NCBI GenBank assembly: GCA_025655575.1
Contig: JAHXIP010000001.1
Coordinates: 1 to 64,000, forward strand
Direction: 5' to 3'
From: Candidatus Thiodiazotropha sp. (ex Monitilora ramsayi)
Lineage (GTDB): Bacteria > Pseudomonadota > Gammaproteobacteria > Chromatiales > Chromatiaceae
DNA: 64,000 bases
The position numbers and the translations under genes are program-made. This document shows positions 17,709 to 25,927 of the stretch, one piece after another. How positions within the stretch are numbered: position 1 is the stretch's first letter; each line of letters begins with the position of its first letter. Below the pieces are notes generated by a model. The model ran no database searches. It saw only the letters and a program-made list of their open reading frames with translations, and was not told where the DNA came from.

Positions 17709-17970
17709 TTTGAGTTGTGAGTTTTTAGTGACTTGTGCGTGGCTCGACTCTCGCTCTGTTCGGACCCCCTATTCTTGAGGGAGTAGAGAGCACACTTTTG
17801 GCAATTGAAGGTCAGACGACACTGAGGTACCGATTCAGCCCTCACACCCTGTTTCGCTTTTTAGAAGGGTTGAAGAGAAGCCCCATCTCCCTCAGAGAGA
17901 AGAACAGGGTGAGAGGAATCAAGCAGTCGTGAGCGTAGCGAGTACAACCAACTAAAACTCTCAACTCAAA
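17709..17970. repeat. 262-bp non-coding element bounded by imperfect inverted repeats (MITE-like)
   Basis: TTTGAGTTGTGAGTTTTTAG at 17709-17728 is matched by CTAAAACTCTCAACTCAAA at 17952-17970 on the opposite strand, with one indel and one mismatch. The match extends outward as GAGG on both sides. Between them is no convincing gene. The arrangement suggests a small non-autonomous mobile element or a long-stem RNA. It fills the gap between the convergent ParA-like and epimerase genes, where it could also act in termination. Confidence 0.45.
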
Positions 17971-17973
17971 CCT

Positions 17974-18840
17974 CTACAGACAAGCCGGCAGCCCTTCAGC
18001 CAGACTTGGATAGCGCAGCGTCACCCCCAACTCCTCCACCAACTTACGATTACTCAACCGCCGCGACTCCCCCAGATAGGAGAGCATGCCCGGCGTCAGG
18101 GTTTGCTTCGCCTCCGCCAGACTGATCACCGGCGGTCTGGGCAGATCGAGAAAATCGGCCACTGCATTGAAATAACCGGTCATGGTACCGGGATGTCCAT
18201 CACAAACGTTGTAGACCTCCCCTGAAACACCCCGCTCCATCGCTGCCAGACAGATCTCCACCAGGTCGTGAGTGTGGATGTGATTGGTGATGGGAGAGTC
18301 CACTTCGGCCACCATCGGCCTGCCTTGTCGCAGCCTTTCCAATGGTAATTTGCCCGGCCCGTAGATACCGGCCACGCGCAGGATCACCAGCTCACCACCG
18401 GTCTTTCGGCGCCATTCACGCCATCGGTTCTCCGCATCGAGCCGACGAAAGGCCCGATCCACTGAAGGTGCAGGTGTGCGGGTCTCGTCCACCCATTCAC
18501 CACCGCAATCGCCATAGACACCGGACGTGCTCAGATAGACCACTTTACGAGGCTGACCAACCTCGGATAACTGATCAATCAAATGAGCCACCCGGCTGTC
18601 CTCCCTTCCTTTTGCCGGTGGGGGAACAAAGTAGAAAAGGTCGTGATCTTCCACCGATGGCAAACCCAACATGAAGGGGTCGAGATCGATTTTCAGGGTC
18701 GGGATACGCTGTTCCCGCAGTGCCATGACGCTATCGTCACTGCGCACCCAGCCTGTGCAAAGATCACCTTTTGCCAAACAGGCCCCAGCCACCCTGCCAC
18801 CGATATCTCCGCACCCGACGATAGTCACTATAGCTCTCAT
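17974..18840 (-). CDS. NAD(P)-binding epimerase/dehydratase-like protein (YeeZ-like extended SDR)
   Basis: From the Met at 18840 (GAGGTGGG upstream) the protein is 288 residues. The N terminus MRAIVTIVGCGDIGGRVAG gives the GxxGxxG turn. KVVYLSTSGVYGDCGGEWVD is the strand and loop characteristic of YeeZ-type proteins. VILRVAGIYGPGKLPLERLR follows, and NHIHTHDLVEICLAA is the usual Asp-containing helix. The classical YxxxK pair is not obvious: the helix where it should lie reads RRLDAENRWREW. It is therefore an SDR-fold NAD(P) binder whose substrate and even activity are uncertain. The longer frame to 18933 adds an unlikely Cys-rich leader. Confidence 0.78.
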   Translation of the reverse strand: MRAIVTIVGCGDIGGRVAGACLAKGDLCTGWVRSDDSVMALREQRIPTLKIDLDPFMLGLPSVEDHDLFYFVPPPAKGREDSRVAHLIDQLSEVGQPRKVVYLSTSGVYGDCGGEWVDETRTPAPSVDRAFRRLDAENRWREWRRKTGGELVILRVAGIYGPGKLPLERLRQGRPMVAEVDSPITNHIHTHDLVEICLAAMERGVSGEVYNVCDGHPGTMTGYFNAVADFLDLPRPPVISLAEAKQTLTPGMLSYLGESRRLSNRKLVEELGVTLRYPSLAEGLPACL

Positions 18841-19058
18841 TCCACCCACCTCAAGGGGTCTGTTTTGCCCGATACCAGGGGCACAATTGCAAAAACATAT
18901 CCCACCAGAAAATTCGCTTGAATCATAACCCAAGGGACTCTCAGTTTAATTCCTGAGTAAAATAGGAGAGAATTCTGAGCCAGTTTATATGGCACGCGGT
19001 TTGGGGAATCCTCACACACAGCCAGAATTGTAACCAGACTCTAGCAGCAAGGTACCCT

Positions 19059-20090
19059 ATGAGTTTTAAAGTGCAGGTTGAACCCAGTGGTCATGAATTC
19101 ACGGTCGAGACGGAAGAGAATCTCCTTGAAGCCGCCATTCGACAGGGGATCAACCTCCCGTATGGCTGTCGAAACGGTTTTTGCGGTGACTGCCGCTCTG
19201 TACTGATCGAGGGTGATATTCACTATCCTGAGGGTGAGCCACCAGCGCTCGAGGGGCAGGACGAGGGGCTCTGCCTCACCTGTCAGGCAATTCCCCGCAG
19301 CAACCTGACCATCCATGTACATGAGATTGAGCAGGCGCAGGATCTCAAACCCCGCATTCTGCCATCCAAGGTGGACCGCATAGAGCGACTCAACGATGAT
19401 GTGATTCGCCTCTATCTCAAATTGCCCGAGGGGGAACGCCTGCAATTTCTCGCCGGCCAGTACCTGAACTTCATCCTGCCGGACGGCAGCAAGCGGGCAT
19501 TCTCCATTGCCAATGCTCCCCATGATGACGAATTTATCGAGCTGCATATCCGCCATGTCTCCGGGGGGACATTTACCGATGTGCTCTTCAACGGCATGGA
19601 GGAGAAGACCATATTGCGGATCGAGGCACCGCTCGGCAGCTACTTCCTCCGCGAGGAGTCTGAGCGACCGATCATATTGATGGGCGGCGGTACCGGTTTC
19701 GCTCCACTGAAAGGCATCATCGAACACGCCTTCGAGATCGGCATCAAGCGGCCGATGCACCTCTTCTGGGGTGTACGTTCCCGCGAGGACCTCTATCTGC
19801 CTGCCTTACCGGAGGCCTGGTCAGCCGAACATCCCAATTTCACCTATACGCCGGTACTTTCAGAACCGGACAGCGACTGGCAGGGGGAGAGCGGCTGGGT
19901 CCACGAAGCTGTGGTGGCACGACATCCCGACCTGAGTGGCCATGAGGTCTACATGAGCGGGCCGCCGCCAATGATCGATGCTGGCAAGTCAGCCTTTCTC
20001 GCTCATGGTCTGAGCGGTGAAGATCTCTACTCTGACTCGTTTGAATACGGCGCTGCCACCACTAAGCAGAAAAAAGCCTCCCAAGCCTGA
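19059..20090 (+). CDS. 2Fe-2S/FAD oxidoreductase (CDP-6-deoxy-glucoseen reductase-like; Fre-like)
   Basis: The 343-residue protein fuses a plant-type ferredoxin to a ferredoxin-NADP reductase module. The cluster cysteines are in PYGCRNGFCGDCRS and LCLTCQ (residues 34-88, C-x4-C-x2-C then C). RAFSIAN binds FAD, GGGTGFAPLKG binds the nicotinamide nucleotide, and MSGPPPMI near the C terminus is the usual last motif. Databases often call such proteins CDP-6-deoxy-delta-3,4-glucoseen reductase, but no deoxysugar genes are nearby. With ubiD 2 kb away, a general flavin or ubiquinone-path reductase role is more plausible. Cytoplasmic. Confidence 0.87.
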   Translation: MSFKVQVEPSGHEFTVETEENLLEAAIRQGINLPYGCRNGFCGDCRSVLIEGDIHYPEGEPPALEGQDEGLCLTCQAIPRSNLTIHVHEIEQAQDLKPRILPSKVDRIERLNDDVIRLYLKLPEGERLQFLAGQYLNFILPDGSKRAFSIANAPHDDEFIELHIRHVSGGTFTDVLFNGMEEKTILRIEAPLGSYFLREESERPIILMGGGTGFAPLKGIIEHAFEIGIKRPMHLFWGVRSREDLYLPALPEAWSAEHPNFTYTPVLSEPDSDWQGESGWVHEAVVARHPDLSGHEVYMSGPPPMIDAGKSAFLAHGLSGEDLYSDSFEYGAATTKQKKASQA

Positions 20091-20100
20091 AAGATCACTA

Positions 20101-20236
20101 CCGGCGCTCCGCCGGCATTCGTTTAAATCTTTTACAACCCCCGGCAACATCCATTAGGATGTGCCATTCAGGCGGCCGCTGCGTCCGGTAAATATGATTC
20201 GGACGAGGGTGTAATAGAACACCCGTCAATGACGGG
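20101..20236 (+). promoter_or_regulatory. Leader with five perfect hairpins
   Basis: Five stems of 6 bp lie in 136 bases: 20101-20115 (CCGGCG/CGCCGG, probably ends the reductase transcript), 20147-20162 (ACATCC/GGATGT), 20182-20205 (CGTCCG/CGGACG), 20207-20224 (GGGTGT/ACACCC) and 20222-20236 (CCCGTC/GACGGG). The last two share bases 20222-20224, so they cannot form fully at the same time. The block ends about 94 bases before the small Cys protein gene. It could be a structured leader, an attenuator or a small RNA; it matches no riboswitch I know. Confidence 0.4.
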
Positions 20237-20329
20237 GAATAAACCTGCCGCACCTGATAGACGAAGTTCCTGCATTCAGCCACGTTGGGTGGTGCGCAGG
20301 CACAGGGAATGACTGTCAGGAGAGACAAT

Positions 20330-20551
20330 ATGGATTTGCAACGCCCGTTGGCGGATGAGCTCGGTCTCATGGCGGACCACATACGCTTACTCGCCGCTTT
20401 GATGCTGAAACGGACCGGCCTTCAGGAATCTGAGCGGCAGAATTTCAGCCTGGTACTACAGGACCTTGCCGGTCGGCTAGAGCGTATGGCAGTTGCCACG
20501 CCCTGCAACGAGTTGTGCCGGCTATGCACGGAAAGGGAGAGCCGGCATTGA
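20330..20551 (+). CDS. Small helical protein with a CX3CX2C motif
   Basis: From ATG 20330 (AGGAG seven bases upstream) the product is 73 residues. Residues 1-52 form an amphipathic helical region (LADELGLMADHIRLLAALML). The C-terminal end holds Cys59, Cys63 and Cys66 in PCNELCRLC, a spacing that can bind a metal or iron-sulfur cluster but is here far too short to be a radical-SAM enzyme. Its TGA overlaps the ATG of the nucleotidyltransferase-HEPN gene (TGATG), so the two are translationally coupled. I do not recognise a family. A partner, inhibitor or sensor for the downstream protein is possible but unproven. Confidence 0.6.
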   Translation: MDLQRPLADELGLMADHIRLLAALMLKRTGLQESERQNFSLVLQDLAGRLERMAVATPCNELCRLCTERESRH

Positions 20552-21486
20552 TGGAATATAGCTACAAGGACACAAGGGGTCCCTCTGCCTGGTACAAAAT
20601 GAAAACCCGCCCCAAGCATCTCCCCCCACAAAAACTGCAATATCTCGATGAGATCGTTGCCGCCATCCGGCAACGCCATGGTGTGGAGATGATCATCCTC
20701 TTTGGCTCCCACGCCAGAGGCGATTGGGTTGAGGATGAGTATGAAGAGGATCACGTCACCTACGAATACCGGTCAGATTTCGACATTCTCATTGTCACCG
20801 CCGATAAATCGGCTGAACGCAACATCACCTACGACACCGATCTGAAACACCAGCTTGAACCCGGTGGCCGCGGCAGCCGGGTCAGCTACATCGCCCACAC
20901 CATCCACCACGTCAACCAGATGCTGGCGGAACGGCGTTTCTTCTTCATGGATATCCTCAAGGAGGGATATCTACTCTTCGACTCCAAGCGCTACAAGCTG
21001 GCCCGCCCGCCCAAAGCCTTACCGGCAGCGATACGACTGCGTCATGCAAAGGACTACTTTGAAGAGTGGATGGGCAGTGCCGACGGTTTTCTGAAGATGG
21101 CACGTAACGCTATGGGCGAGTCGGAGTGGAAGATTGCCGCCTTTCTGCTGCACCAAGCCACTGAGCGCTACATTACCTGCCTGCTCCTGGTGCATACCGG
21201 CTACCGACCCAAAGAGCACGATATGGAAAAACTCATCCACCAAGCGGCCGGTTTCGATCCTCGCTACCAGGAGGTCTTTCCGCAACAGGATGAAAACGAT
21301 AAACGTCTGTTCGATCTGCTGCGCCGGGCTTACGTGGATGCCCGATACAGCAAAAGCTATCGCATCAGCGAATCCGAGCTTCACGCCATCAATGCACAGA
21401 TCGTGGCATTGAAAACCATCACCAGCGAAGTTTGCCAAACCAGGATCGCTCAACTGGCATCACCGAATCAACATGACGATGCGTGA
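20551..21486 (+). CDS. Nucleotidyltransferase-HEPN domain protein
   Basis: The protein of about 311 residues joins two domains. The N-terminal half is a minimal nucleotidyltransferase: ILFGSHARGDWVEDEYEEDH, then RSDFDILIV. GS and the DxD are separated by 22 residues, not the usual 10 or so, through an acidic insertion. The C-terminal half (about 165-300) is a HEPN domain with RLRHAKDYFEEWMGSADGFL, EWKIAAFLLHQATERYITCL and GYRPKEHDMEKLI. It lacks the RX4HXY RNase motif of HepT toxins. In split MntA-HepT systems the transferase modifies the HEPN toxin; in fused proteins the role is less clear. Coupled to the small Cys protein upstream. I chose the start that gives this overlap. Confidence 0.82.
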   Translation: MEYSYKDTRGPSAWYKMKTRPKHLPPQKLQYLDEIVAAIRQRHGVEMIILFGSHARGDWVEDEYEEDHVTYEYRSDFDILIVTADKSAERNITYDTDLKHQLEPGGRGSRVSYIAHTIHHVNQMLAERRFFFMDILKEGYLLFDSKRYKLARPPKALPAAIRLRHAKDYFEEWMGSADGFLKMARNAMGESEWKIAAFLLHQATERYITCLLLVHTGYRPKEHDMEKLIHQAAGFDPRYQEVFPQQDENDKRLFDLLRRAYVDARYSKSYRISESELHAINAQIVALKTITSEVCQTRIAQLASPNQHDDA

Positions 21487-21586
21487 TGCAATATCACTTC
21501 AGTTGAAGCATTCTGCTCCATCAGCATTCATACCCATGCAACCCGTTTATACTCACAAGACTGAATCGAGAGAGGCGCTGTAGGGC

Positions 21587-22147
21587 GTGCATATTACTTT
21601 GCTCAGACATGGCAAACCGGCATTTCAATTATCCGGTCTTGTTCGTGCCGAGGCGCTGCCCCAGATTGCCGACGCCTACGCGGTATCGGGCATCGTCGAC
21701 GAACCACCAGATGACACCAAGACATTTGCCCAACGGCACGACCTCGCTATCTCCAGTGATTTACCACGCGCGGTGGAATCGGCCCATGCCCTGGGTTTAA
21801 AACATATCCACCACAAAGATCCAATATTTCGTGAAACCCCCATACCTCACTTAAACAGCGGCGGAATGACACTCCCTATTGGAGTCTGGGTGGTTGTATT
21901 AAGAATACTCTGGCTATTTGGCTTTTCCCGCAATGGGGAGTCGTTCAAGAATGCCAGACAACGAGCGAGACAGGCAGCTGAAAGACTGGCACAACTTGCC
22001 AATGAACACGGCAATATCATCCTCGTGGGTCACGGTTTCATCAATCATTTCATCGCAAAGGAACTCAAGGCCATGGGTTGGTCGGGACCTGGTTCGCCAA
22101 GCAAAGGCTATTGGGAGTTCGCTTCATTTCATTCACACTCCACATAG
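21587..22147 (+). CDS. Histidine phosphatase superfamily protein
   Basis: The 186-residue protein starts at GTG. Its N-terminal ITLLRHGKP carries the catalytic RHG motif. The second histidine is in IILVGHGFINHFIAKEL near residue 150. SSDLPRAVESAHAL is the usual phosphate-binding Arg segment. This is the cobC/phosphoglycerate-mutase fold. A substrate cannot be inferred, and no cobalamin genes are near. The segment at about 80-115 is more hydrophobic than usual (IGVWVVVLRILWLFGFSRNG). A glutamine amidotransferase-like gene follows after 52 bases. Confidence 0.8.
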   Translation: MHITLLRHGKPAFQLSGLVRAEALPQIADAYAVSGIVDEPPDDTKTFAQRHDLAISSDLPRAVESAHALGLKHIHHKDPIFRETPIPHLNSGGMTLPIGVWVVVLRILWLFGFSRNGESFKNARQRARQAAERLAQLANEHGNIILVGHGFINHFIAKELKAMGWSGPGSPSKGYWEFASFHSHST

Positions 22148-22199
22148 GAGTGTCGATCAAATCTCATCTCTATGCGACGATGCACATTGACCCAACACA

Positions 22200-22907
22200 A
22201 TGGCTGTATTGACTGTGAGACACGCCCACTATCTACAACACGTTCCCTTCGAAGGCCTGGGCAGTATCAAAACCTGGTTGAAAGATGCTGATTACCGGAC
22301 TTCATCTTCTCCCCTCTTCGAATCCCCTGAGTTACCAAACCCCAACCAGGTAGACTTTCTCATCATCATGGGCGGCCCCATGAGTGTGAATGATGAGCAG
22401 GATTACCCCTGGCTGGTTGCGGAAAAGCGGTTTATCCGGGAATTTATCGCTACCGGCAAACCGATGCTCGGTATCTGCCTTGGGGCACAGTTAATTGCAT
22501 GCGCCCTGGGCGCCAGGGTTTACCGAAATCACGAGAAGGAGATCGGCTGGTTTCCTGTTCAGGGTCTCGCTATGCCTGATAGCAGCACTTTCCGCTTCCC
22601 CGAATCGACCGAGGTGTTCCACTGGCATGGCGAGACCTTCGATCTGCCCAAGGGCGCGTCCTGCATTGCGGAGAGCGCTGTCTGTCGACACCAGGCATTC
22701 CAGATCGGCAGTGCCGTGATCGGACTTCAGTTCCACCTGGAGACCACCCCGGCATCGGCCAAGGCCATCGTCTCAAACTGCCGTGATGAACTGATACCTG
22801 CTGCCTATATCCAGACCGAAGCGGATATTCTCTCCGCCTCCAACGCTCAATACCGCACCATCAATGGGCTGATGAGCGAAGTGCTTGAATTCCTCCATAG
22901 TGACTAG
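22200..22907 (+). CDS. Class I glutamine amidotransferase-like protein
   Basis: The 235-residue protein has the amidotransferase triad. The nucleophile Cys lies in PMLGICLGAQLIACALGAR (about residue 97), and His and Glu lie in GLQFHLETT (about 180-183). The oxyanion turn is IIMGGPMSVNDE. It is a free-standing domain like those called GMP synthase-like or GuaA-like proteins. Such stand-alone enzymes often hydrolyse gamma-glutamyl compounds, but the partner or substrate here is unknown. It follows the histidine phosphatase gene on the same strand. Confidence 0.83.
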   Translation: MAVLTVRHAHYLQHVPFEGLGSIKTWLKDADYRTSSSPLFESPELPNPNQVDFLIIMGGPMSVNDEQDYPWLVAEKRFIREFIATGKPMLGICLGAQLIACALGARVYRNHEKEIGWFPVQGLAMPDSSTFRFPESTEVFHWHGETFDLPKGASCIAESAVCRHQAFQIGSAVIGLQFHLETTPASAKAIVSNCRDELIPAAYIQTEADILSASNAQYRTINGLMSEVLEFLHSD

Positions 22908-22970
22908 GACCTATTCATCAATCTCACATCGCTGCTAAAGTTACTCAGACAACCCTAAGACAGGAACACC

Positions 22971-23393
22971 ATGAAAGCGGTATTCAAGGCCGTCACACTC
23001 TCATTTCTTATTGCTGCCAGCTTCCAGATACTGGCCAGCGCTTTTGCCTATCTTGATATCTATCTGTTGAATAATTGGGATCAGGCGCTAGGACAGGCGG
23101 TCTCTTTCAAGCTCTCGGTAGCCGCACTAAGCCTGCATGCCTCGCTACTCTGCATTCTCGTACTGATCGCTTCGGCTTTCGCCAAAAAACAGATTCAAGC
23201 CCTGGAGAGTCGGTCTATGGTTATCACTGCACTGTGGGTTTCGGCGCCTCTGGCCATTGTGAGCCAGTTGTCCGCTTATCTCGAATCAAGCATCGCCTGG
23301 TCACCCTACCTTCTCCTGATCTTCACGCTGGGCTGGGCGACTTTCGGTCTCTATTACGTGCTCTGGCAGATCACTGCCCAAACGACCTCTTAA
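22971..23393 (+). CDS. Small integral membrane protein, unknown
   Basis: The 140-residue protein has about four hydrophobic segments (starting VTLSFLIAASFQILASAFAY, then LSLHASLLCILVLIASAFA, MVITALWVSAPLAIVSQLSA, and YLLLIFTLGWATFGLYYVLW). Short charged loops separate them. I recognise no family or motif. It begins 63 bases after the amidotransferase-like gene and ends 26 bases before the convergent hemY gene. Real gene likely from codon use and the membrane pattern. Confidence 0.6.
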   Translation: MKAVFKAVTLSFLIAASFQILASAFAYLDIYLLNNWDQALGQAVSFKLSVAALSLHASLLCILVLIASAFAKKQIQALESRSMVITALWVSAPLAIVSQLSAYLESSIAWSPYLLLIFTLGWATFGLYYVLWQITAQTTS

Positions 23394-23419
23394 GGAATCC
23401 GCTGAATCTTTCTCTCGCT

Positions 23420-24688
23420 TTAGATACCTTCCACCAGATCGGGTGATGGTGTCGGCGCTTCCGGCTGGGCCAGTGCAGGGCGATGCCCAATCGGCGGCAG
23501 CGCTTTCTGCGGCTCACTTGAGGTCAGACCCAAACCGGCACGAAAGCACCCCATCGCCTCTTCCTGTTCACCCAGGCGATCAAGTAAAAGACCCAACTGC
23601 TGATAGGATTCTGGGGTCGGCTCAATGGAGATGCTCGCCTCCAGATAGCTCCTCGCCTTACCCCAGAGCTTGTTTTGCAGGGAGAGTCTTGCCAGGGTGA
23701 ACAGCAACGTCGGATCTTCTGGATTCTGTTTGAGCCAGCCTTCGGCCACTGCCAGCTGACGGGAAGGGTCGTTCAACTCGATTTGTCCATAGAGCATCAC
23801 CAGCTCGGTATGCCACTTTTTCTGCAGGGCAGCGGCAATCAGCGGCTCCGCCCGGCCACCGGCATTAAGTTTCATCAGCATACGGCAGTAATCGATCAGC
23901 ATCTCATCTGCCTGTCGCAACACCTTTGGCATCGTCTGCCAATACTGCACCAGTGTGTCGACGTTACCGGACTCCTGCTTCAGCCTCTCCTGACAAACCT
24001 TGTGCTCAAGGGATTGAAACTCCTTGTCTCCGATCACATGGCGCCGTTTCAAGTCCGGCAGTATCTCTTCCAGATTTTGCCACTCGCCCAGATTTTCATA
24101 AAGCTTCTTCAACAGTTTGAGTACGTAGCTGTGTTTGGGTGAGAGGGCGCGTACATGCATCAGCGTTGCCAACGCCTGCTCATACTGCTGATGGGCCAGT
24201 TGTAGCTCCGCCTGGGTCAGACCGACAGCTACATCGGCTGACGGCATACTCTCGTGGGCCAGATGAAGATAGTCGTCCCGGCGGCCATGTTCATCCTGCA
24301 GCTGGGCAGCTCGAGCGGCTGCCAGGTAGTTGAGCAACGGTGTCTCCGACTGTTCTGCATGACGCGTCAGATGCCGCTCCGCCACCTTCCAGCGACCTTC
24401 CGCCAACTCTACCAAACCCCGCGTAAGGGAACGCCTGGCCCGCTGATTGCGGCGTTTCTGACGCCACTCTGCAACCCTTTCGGGCATTCGCCAAAGACGG
24501 GAGAGCATCCTTATCGCCACATGTAGTACCAGGAATAGCGCCATCACCGCCAGTGTAAAGAGCGCCAGGCTGCCTTCAATGGTCCACTGTCCGTAACCAA
24601 TCAACACATAACCGTTATCCTGCTTAACCCAGAGCGTGACCACCACAGCGGCCAGCAAGGCAAGAAAAGCGGCGATCAGCATCCTCAC
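23420..24688 (-). CDS. hemY: HemY, TPR membrane protein of the heme cluster
   Basis: The 422-residue protein has two N-terminal membrane helices (MRMLIAAFLALLAAVVVTLW and WTIEGSLALFTLAVMALFLV). A HemY N-terminal domain with RRNQRARRSLTRGLVELAEG follows, then tetratricopeptide repeats to the C terminus. This is the gammaproteobacterial HemY, not the Gram-positive protoporphyrinogen oxidase. It belongs to the conserved hemC-D-X-Y set and is thought to help organise late heme synthesis at the inner membrane. Its start overlaps the hemX stop as ATGA. The tail is rich in Pro and Ala (PEAPTPSPDL). Confidence 0.92.
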   Translation of the reverse strand: MRMLIAAFLALLAAVVVTLWVKQDNGYVLIGYGQWTIEGSLALFTLAVMALFLVLHVAIRMLSRLWRMPERVAEWRQKRRNQRARRSLTRGLVELAEGRWKVAERHLTRHAEQSETPLLNYLAAARAAQLQDEHGRRDDYLHLAHESMPSADVAVGLTQAELQLAHQQYEQALATLMHVRALSPKHSYVLKLLKKLYENLGEWQNLEEILPDLKRRHVIGDKEFQSLEHKVCQERLKQESGNVDTLVQYWQTMPKVLRQADEMLIDYCRMLMKLNAGGRAEPLIAAALQKKWHTELVMLYGQIELNDPSRQLAVAEGWLKQNPEDPTLLFTLARLSLQNKLWGKARSYLEASISIEPTPESYQQLGLLLDRLGEQEEAMGCFRAGLGLTSSEPQKALPPIGHRPALAQPEAPTPSPDLVEGI

Positions 24689-25851
24689 CGGCCGCCCTCC
24701 TGTGTGATGCTCCGACGTCGTGCCTGTAATGCCCGCAGGGAGGCAGATATATCGGGTAGCACCGGGGCAATCTCCTGCTTCGAGAGGCCCTCCAGCTGTT
24801 CCCGAAAACCGACCACGGCCGGATCGCCAGATTCAAAATAGATGCCGATCCACTCTGTGGCCGACTGCAGATTGTCTGCATAGAGGGCCTGGTTGCGCCC
24901 CATCAGGGCCGCCTTGGCCGCTTCCAGCTTGAGGCGTAGATTCTGCAGCAGAAAGTAGCGTTGCTCAGGTGGCAGCATGGCGCTAATTGGGCGATCATGG
25001 TGACGAATCACCATCATCGATTTAAAGCCTTGCCAGAAGTCATCAAGTACCTGCCCCATCTCGAACTCATCACCATCGGCAAGCTGAGGAGCTTCTCCCT
25101 GCCCAGCCTGAGTCGTCACCATGGAAACTCCCTCATCCCTCAGGGGCAGCTTTTCAACCTGAGAGGAGAGCGCCGCCAGTTGGGCGCTGATACCAGCCAC
25201 ATCGACTCGCGAAAGCGCAGTCAACTGGGTAATCTCCTGGGCAACAAGTTCACGCACCTGCGCCCAACCGGGATCGCCGGTGGCACCGAGTCGTTCATCT
25301 GCAGATTTGAGCGCCTCCAGCGCCGTCGATGGGTCCGCCATCAAACTCAGACGGTGGTTTGCCACCCTGAGCAGGTACTCCGCCTCAGCCACACGCCACT
25401 GGCTCTCCTTGCCTCCGAGACGTGTCTGAATCTCACTCAGGGAACGGTAGAACTGATCACCCGCCTGCTTTGAAGCCGCCTTAGCCTCTAACAGTTGCTG
25501 ATGCTGAGCCGCCAGGGCCTCACCCTGCTCCACGATCTGCTGCTTGTGCTCAGTGGCATCCCGTTGAGCCTGCTGAAGTTGCTGCGCCAAATCAATCTGT
25601 TCCCGGTTTGCTTGCTGCAGTGCCGTGTCGAGATCAGCCAGGGTGTTTTTCATCTCGGTCCAATAGCGGTAACCGAACAACAGTGTTGCAACAACCGCCA
25701 CTAACGCCACCACGGCCAGAATCAAAGGGAGGTGATGGGAAGTTTTACGCCTATCAGCATCCGTGATGACCTCGACTTCTCCTTCGATGGCGTCCTCGAA
25801 ATCTGCCGATCTGTCGTCGGCATCCTGTCCGTTCTGTTCTTTCTCGCTCAT
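24685..25851 (-). CDS. hemX: HemX, membrane-anchored coiled-coil protein
   Basis: The 388-residue protein has an acidic cytoplasmic N terminus, one membrane helix at about 40-62 (LILAVVALVAVVATLLFGYR) and a long coiled coil rich in Gln and Ala (residues 70-145). The HemX periplasmic domain with SQWRVAEAEYLLRVANHRLS follows. Though often labelled uroporphyrinogen-III C-methyltransferase, HemX lacks the methyltransferase motifs. It lies between hemD and hemY in the expected order and overlaps hemY by four bases. Confidence 0.92.
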   Translation of the reverse strand: MSEKEQNGQDADDRSADFEDAIEGEVEVITDADRRKTSHHLPLILAVVALVAVVATLLFGYRYWTEMKNTLADLDTALQQANREQIDLAQQLQQAQRDATEHKQQIVEQGEALAAQHQQLLEAKAASKQAGDQFYRSLSEIQTRLGGKESQWRVAEAEYLLRVANHRLSLMADPSTALEALKSADERLGATGDPGWAQVRELVAQEITQLTALSRVDVAGISAQLAALSSQVEKLPLRDEGVSMVTTQAGQGEAPQLADGDEFEMGQVLDDFWQGFKSMMVIRHHDRPISAMLPPEQRYFLLQNLRLKLEAAKAALMGRNQALYADNLQSATEWIGIYFESGDPAVVGFREQLEGLSKQEIAPVLPDISASLRALQARRRSITQEGGR

Positions 25852-25927
25852 TGGATCTGCGTTTTCACTCTCAAGTTTTTCATCAGTCTAACCCCTGCTC
25901 CCCCAACAGTGGAGATACGCCACCCTG

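Noticed and set aside
17735..17932. 65-residue frame inside the inverted-repeat element
   Set aside because: No ribosome site, no family resemblance and it lies wholly within the repeat-bounded non-coding segment.
19041..19760. 239-residue frame antisense to the 2Fe-2S/FAD reductase gene
   Set aside because: The sense strand encodes a complete ferredoxin-reductase protein with all motifs.
20330..20551. Radical-SAM enzyme, from the CX3CX2C motif
   Set aside because: The protein is only 73 residues and the motif is at its C-terminal end, so no SAM barrel can be present.
20551..21486. Classical MntA-HepT toxin-antitoxin pair
   Set aside because: The two domains are fused and the HEPN half lacks the RX4HXY motif, so a typical toxin activity is not supported.
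23420..24688. Protoporphyrinogen oxidase, suggested by the hemY name
   Set aside because: The protein has two N-terminal membrane helices and TPR repeats and no FAD motif; it is the proteobacterial HemY.
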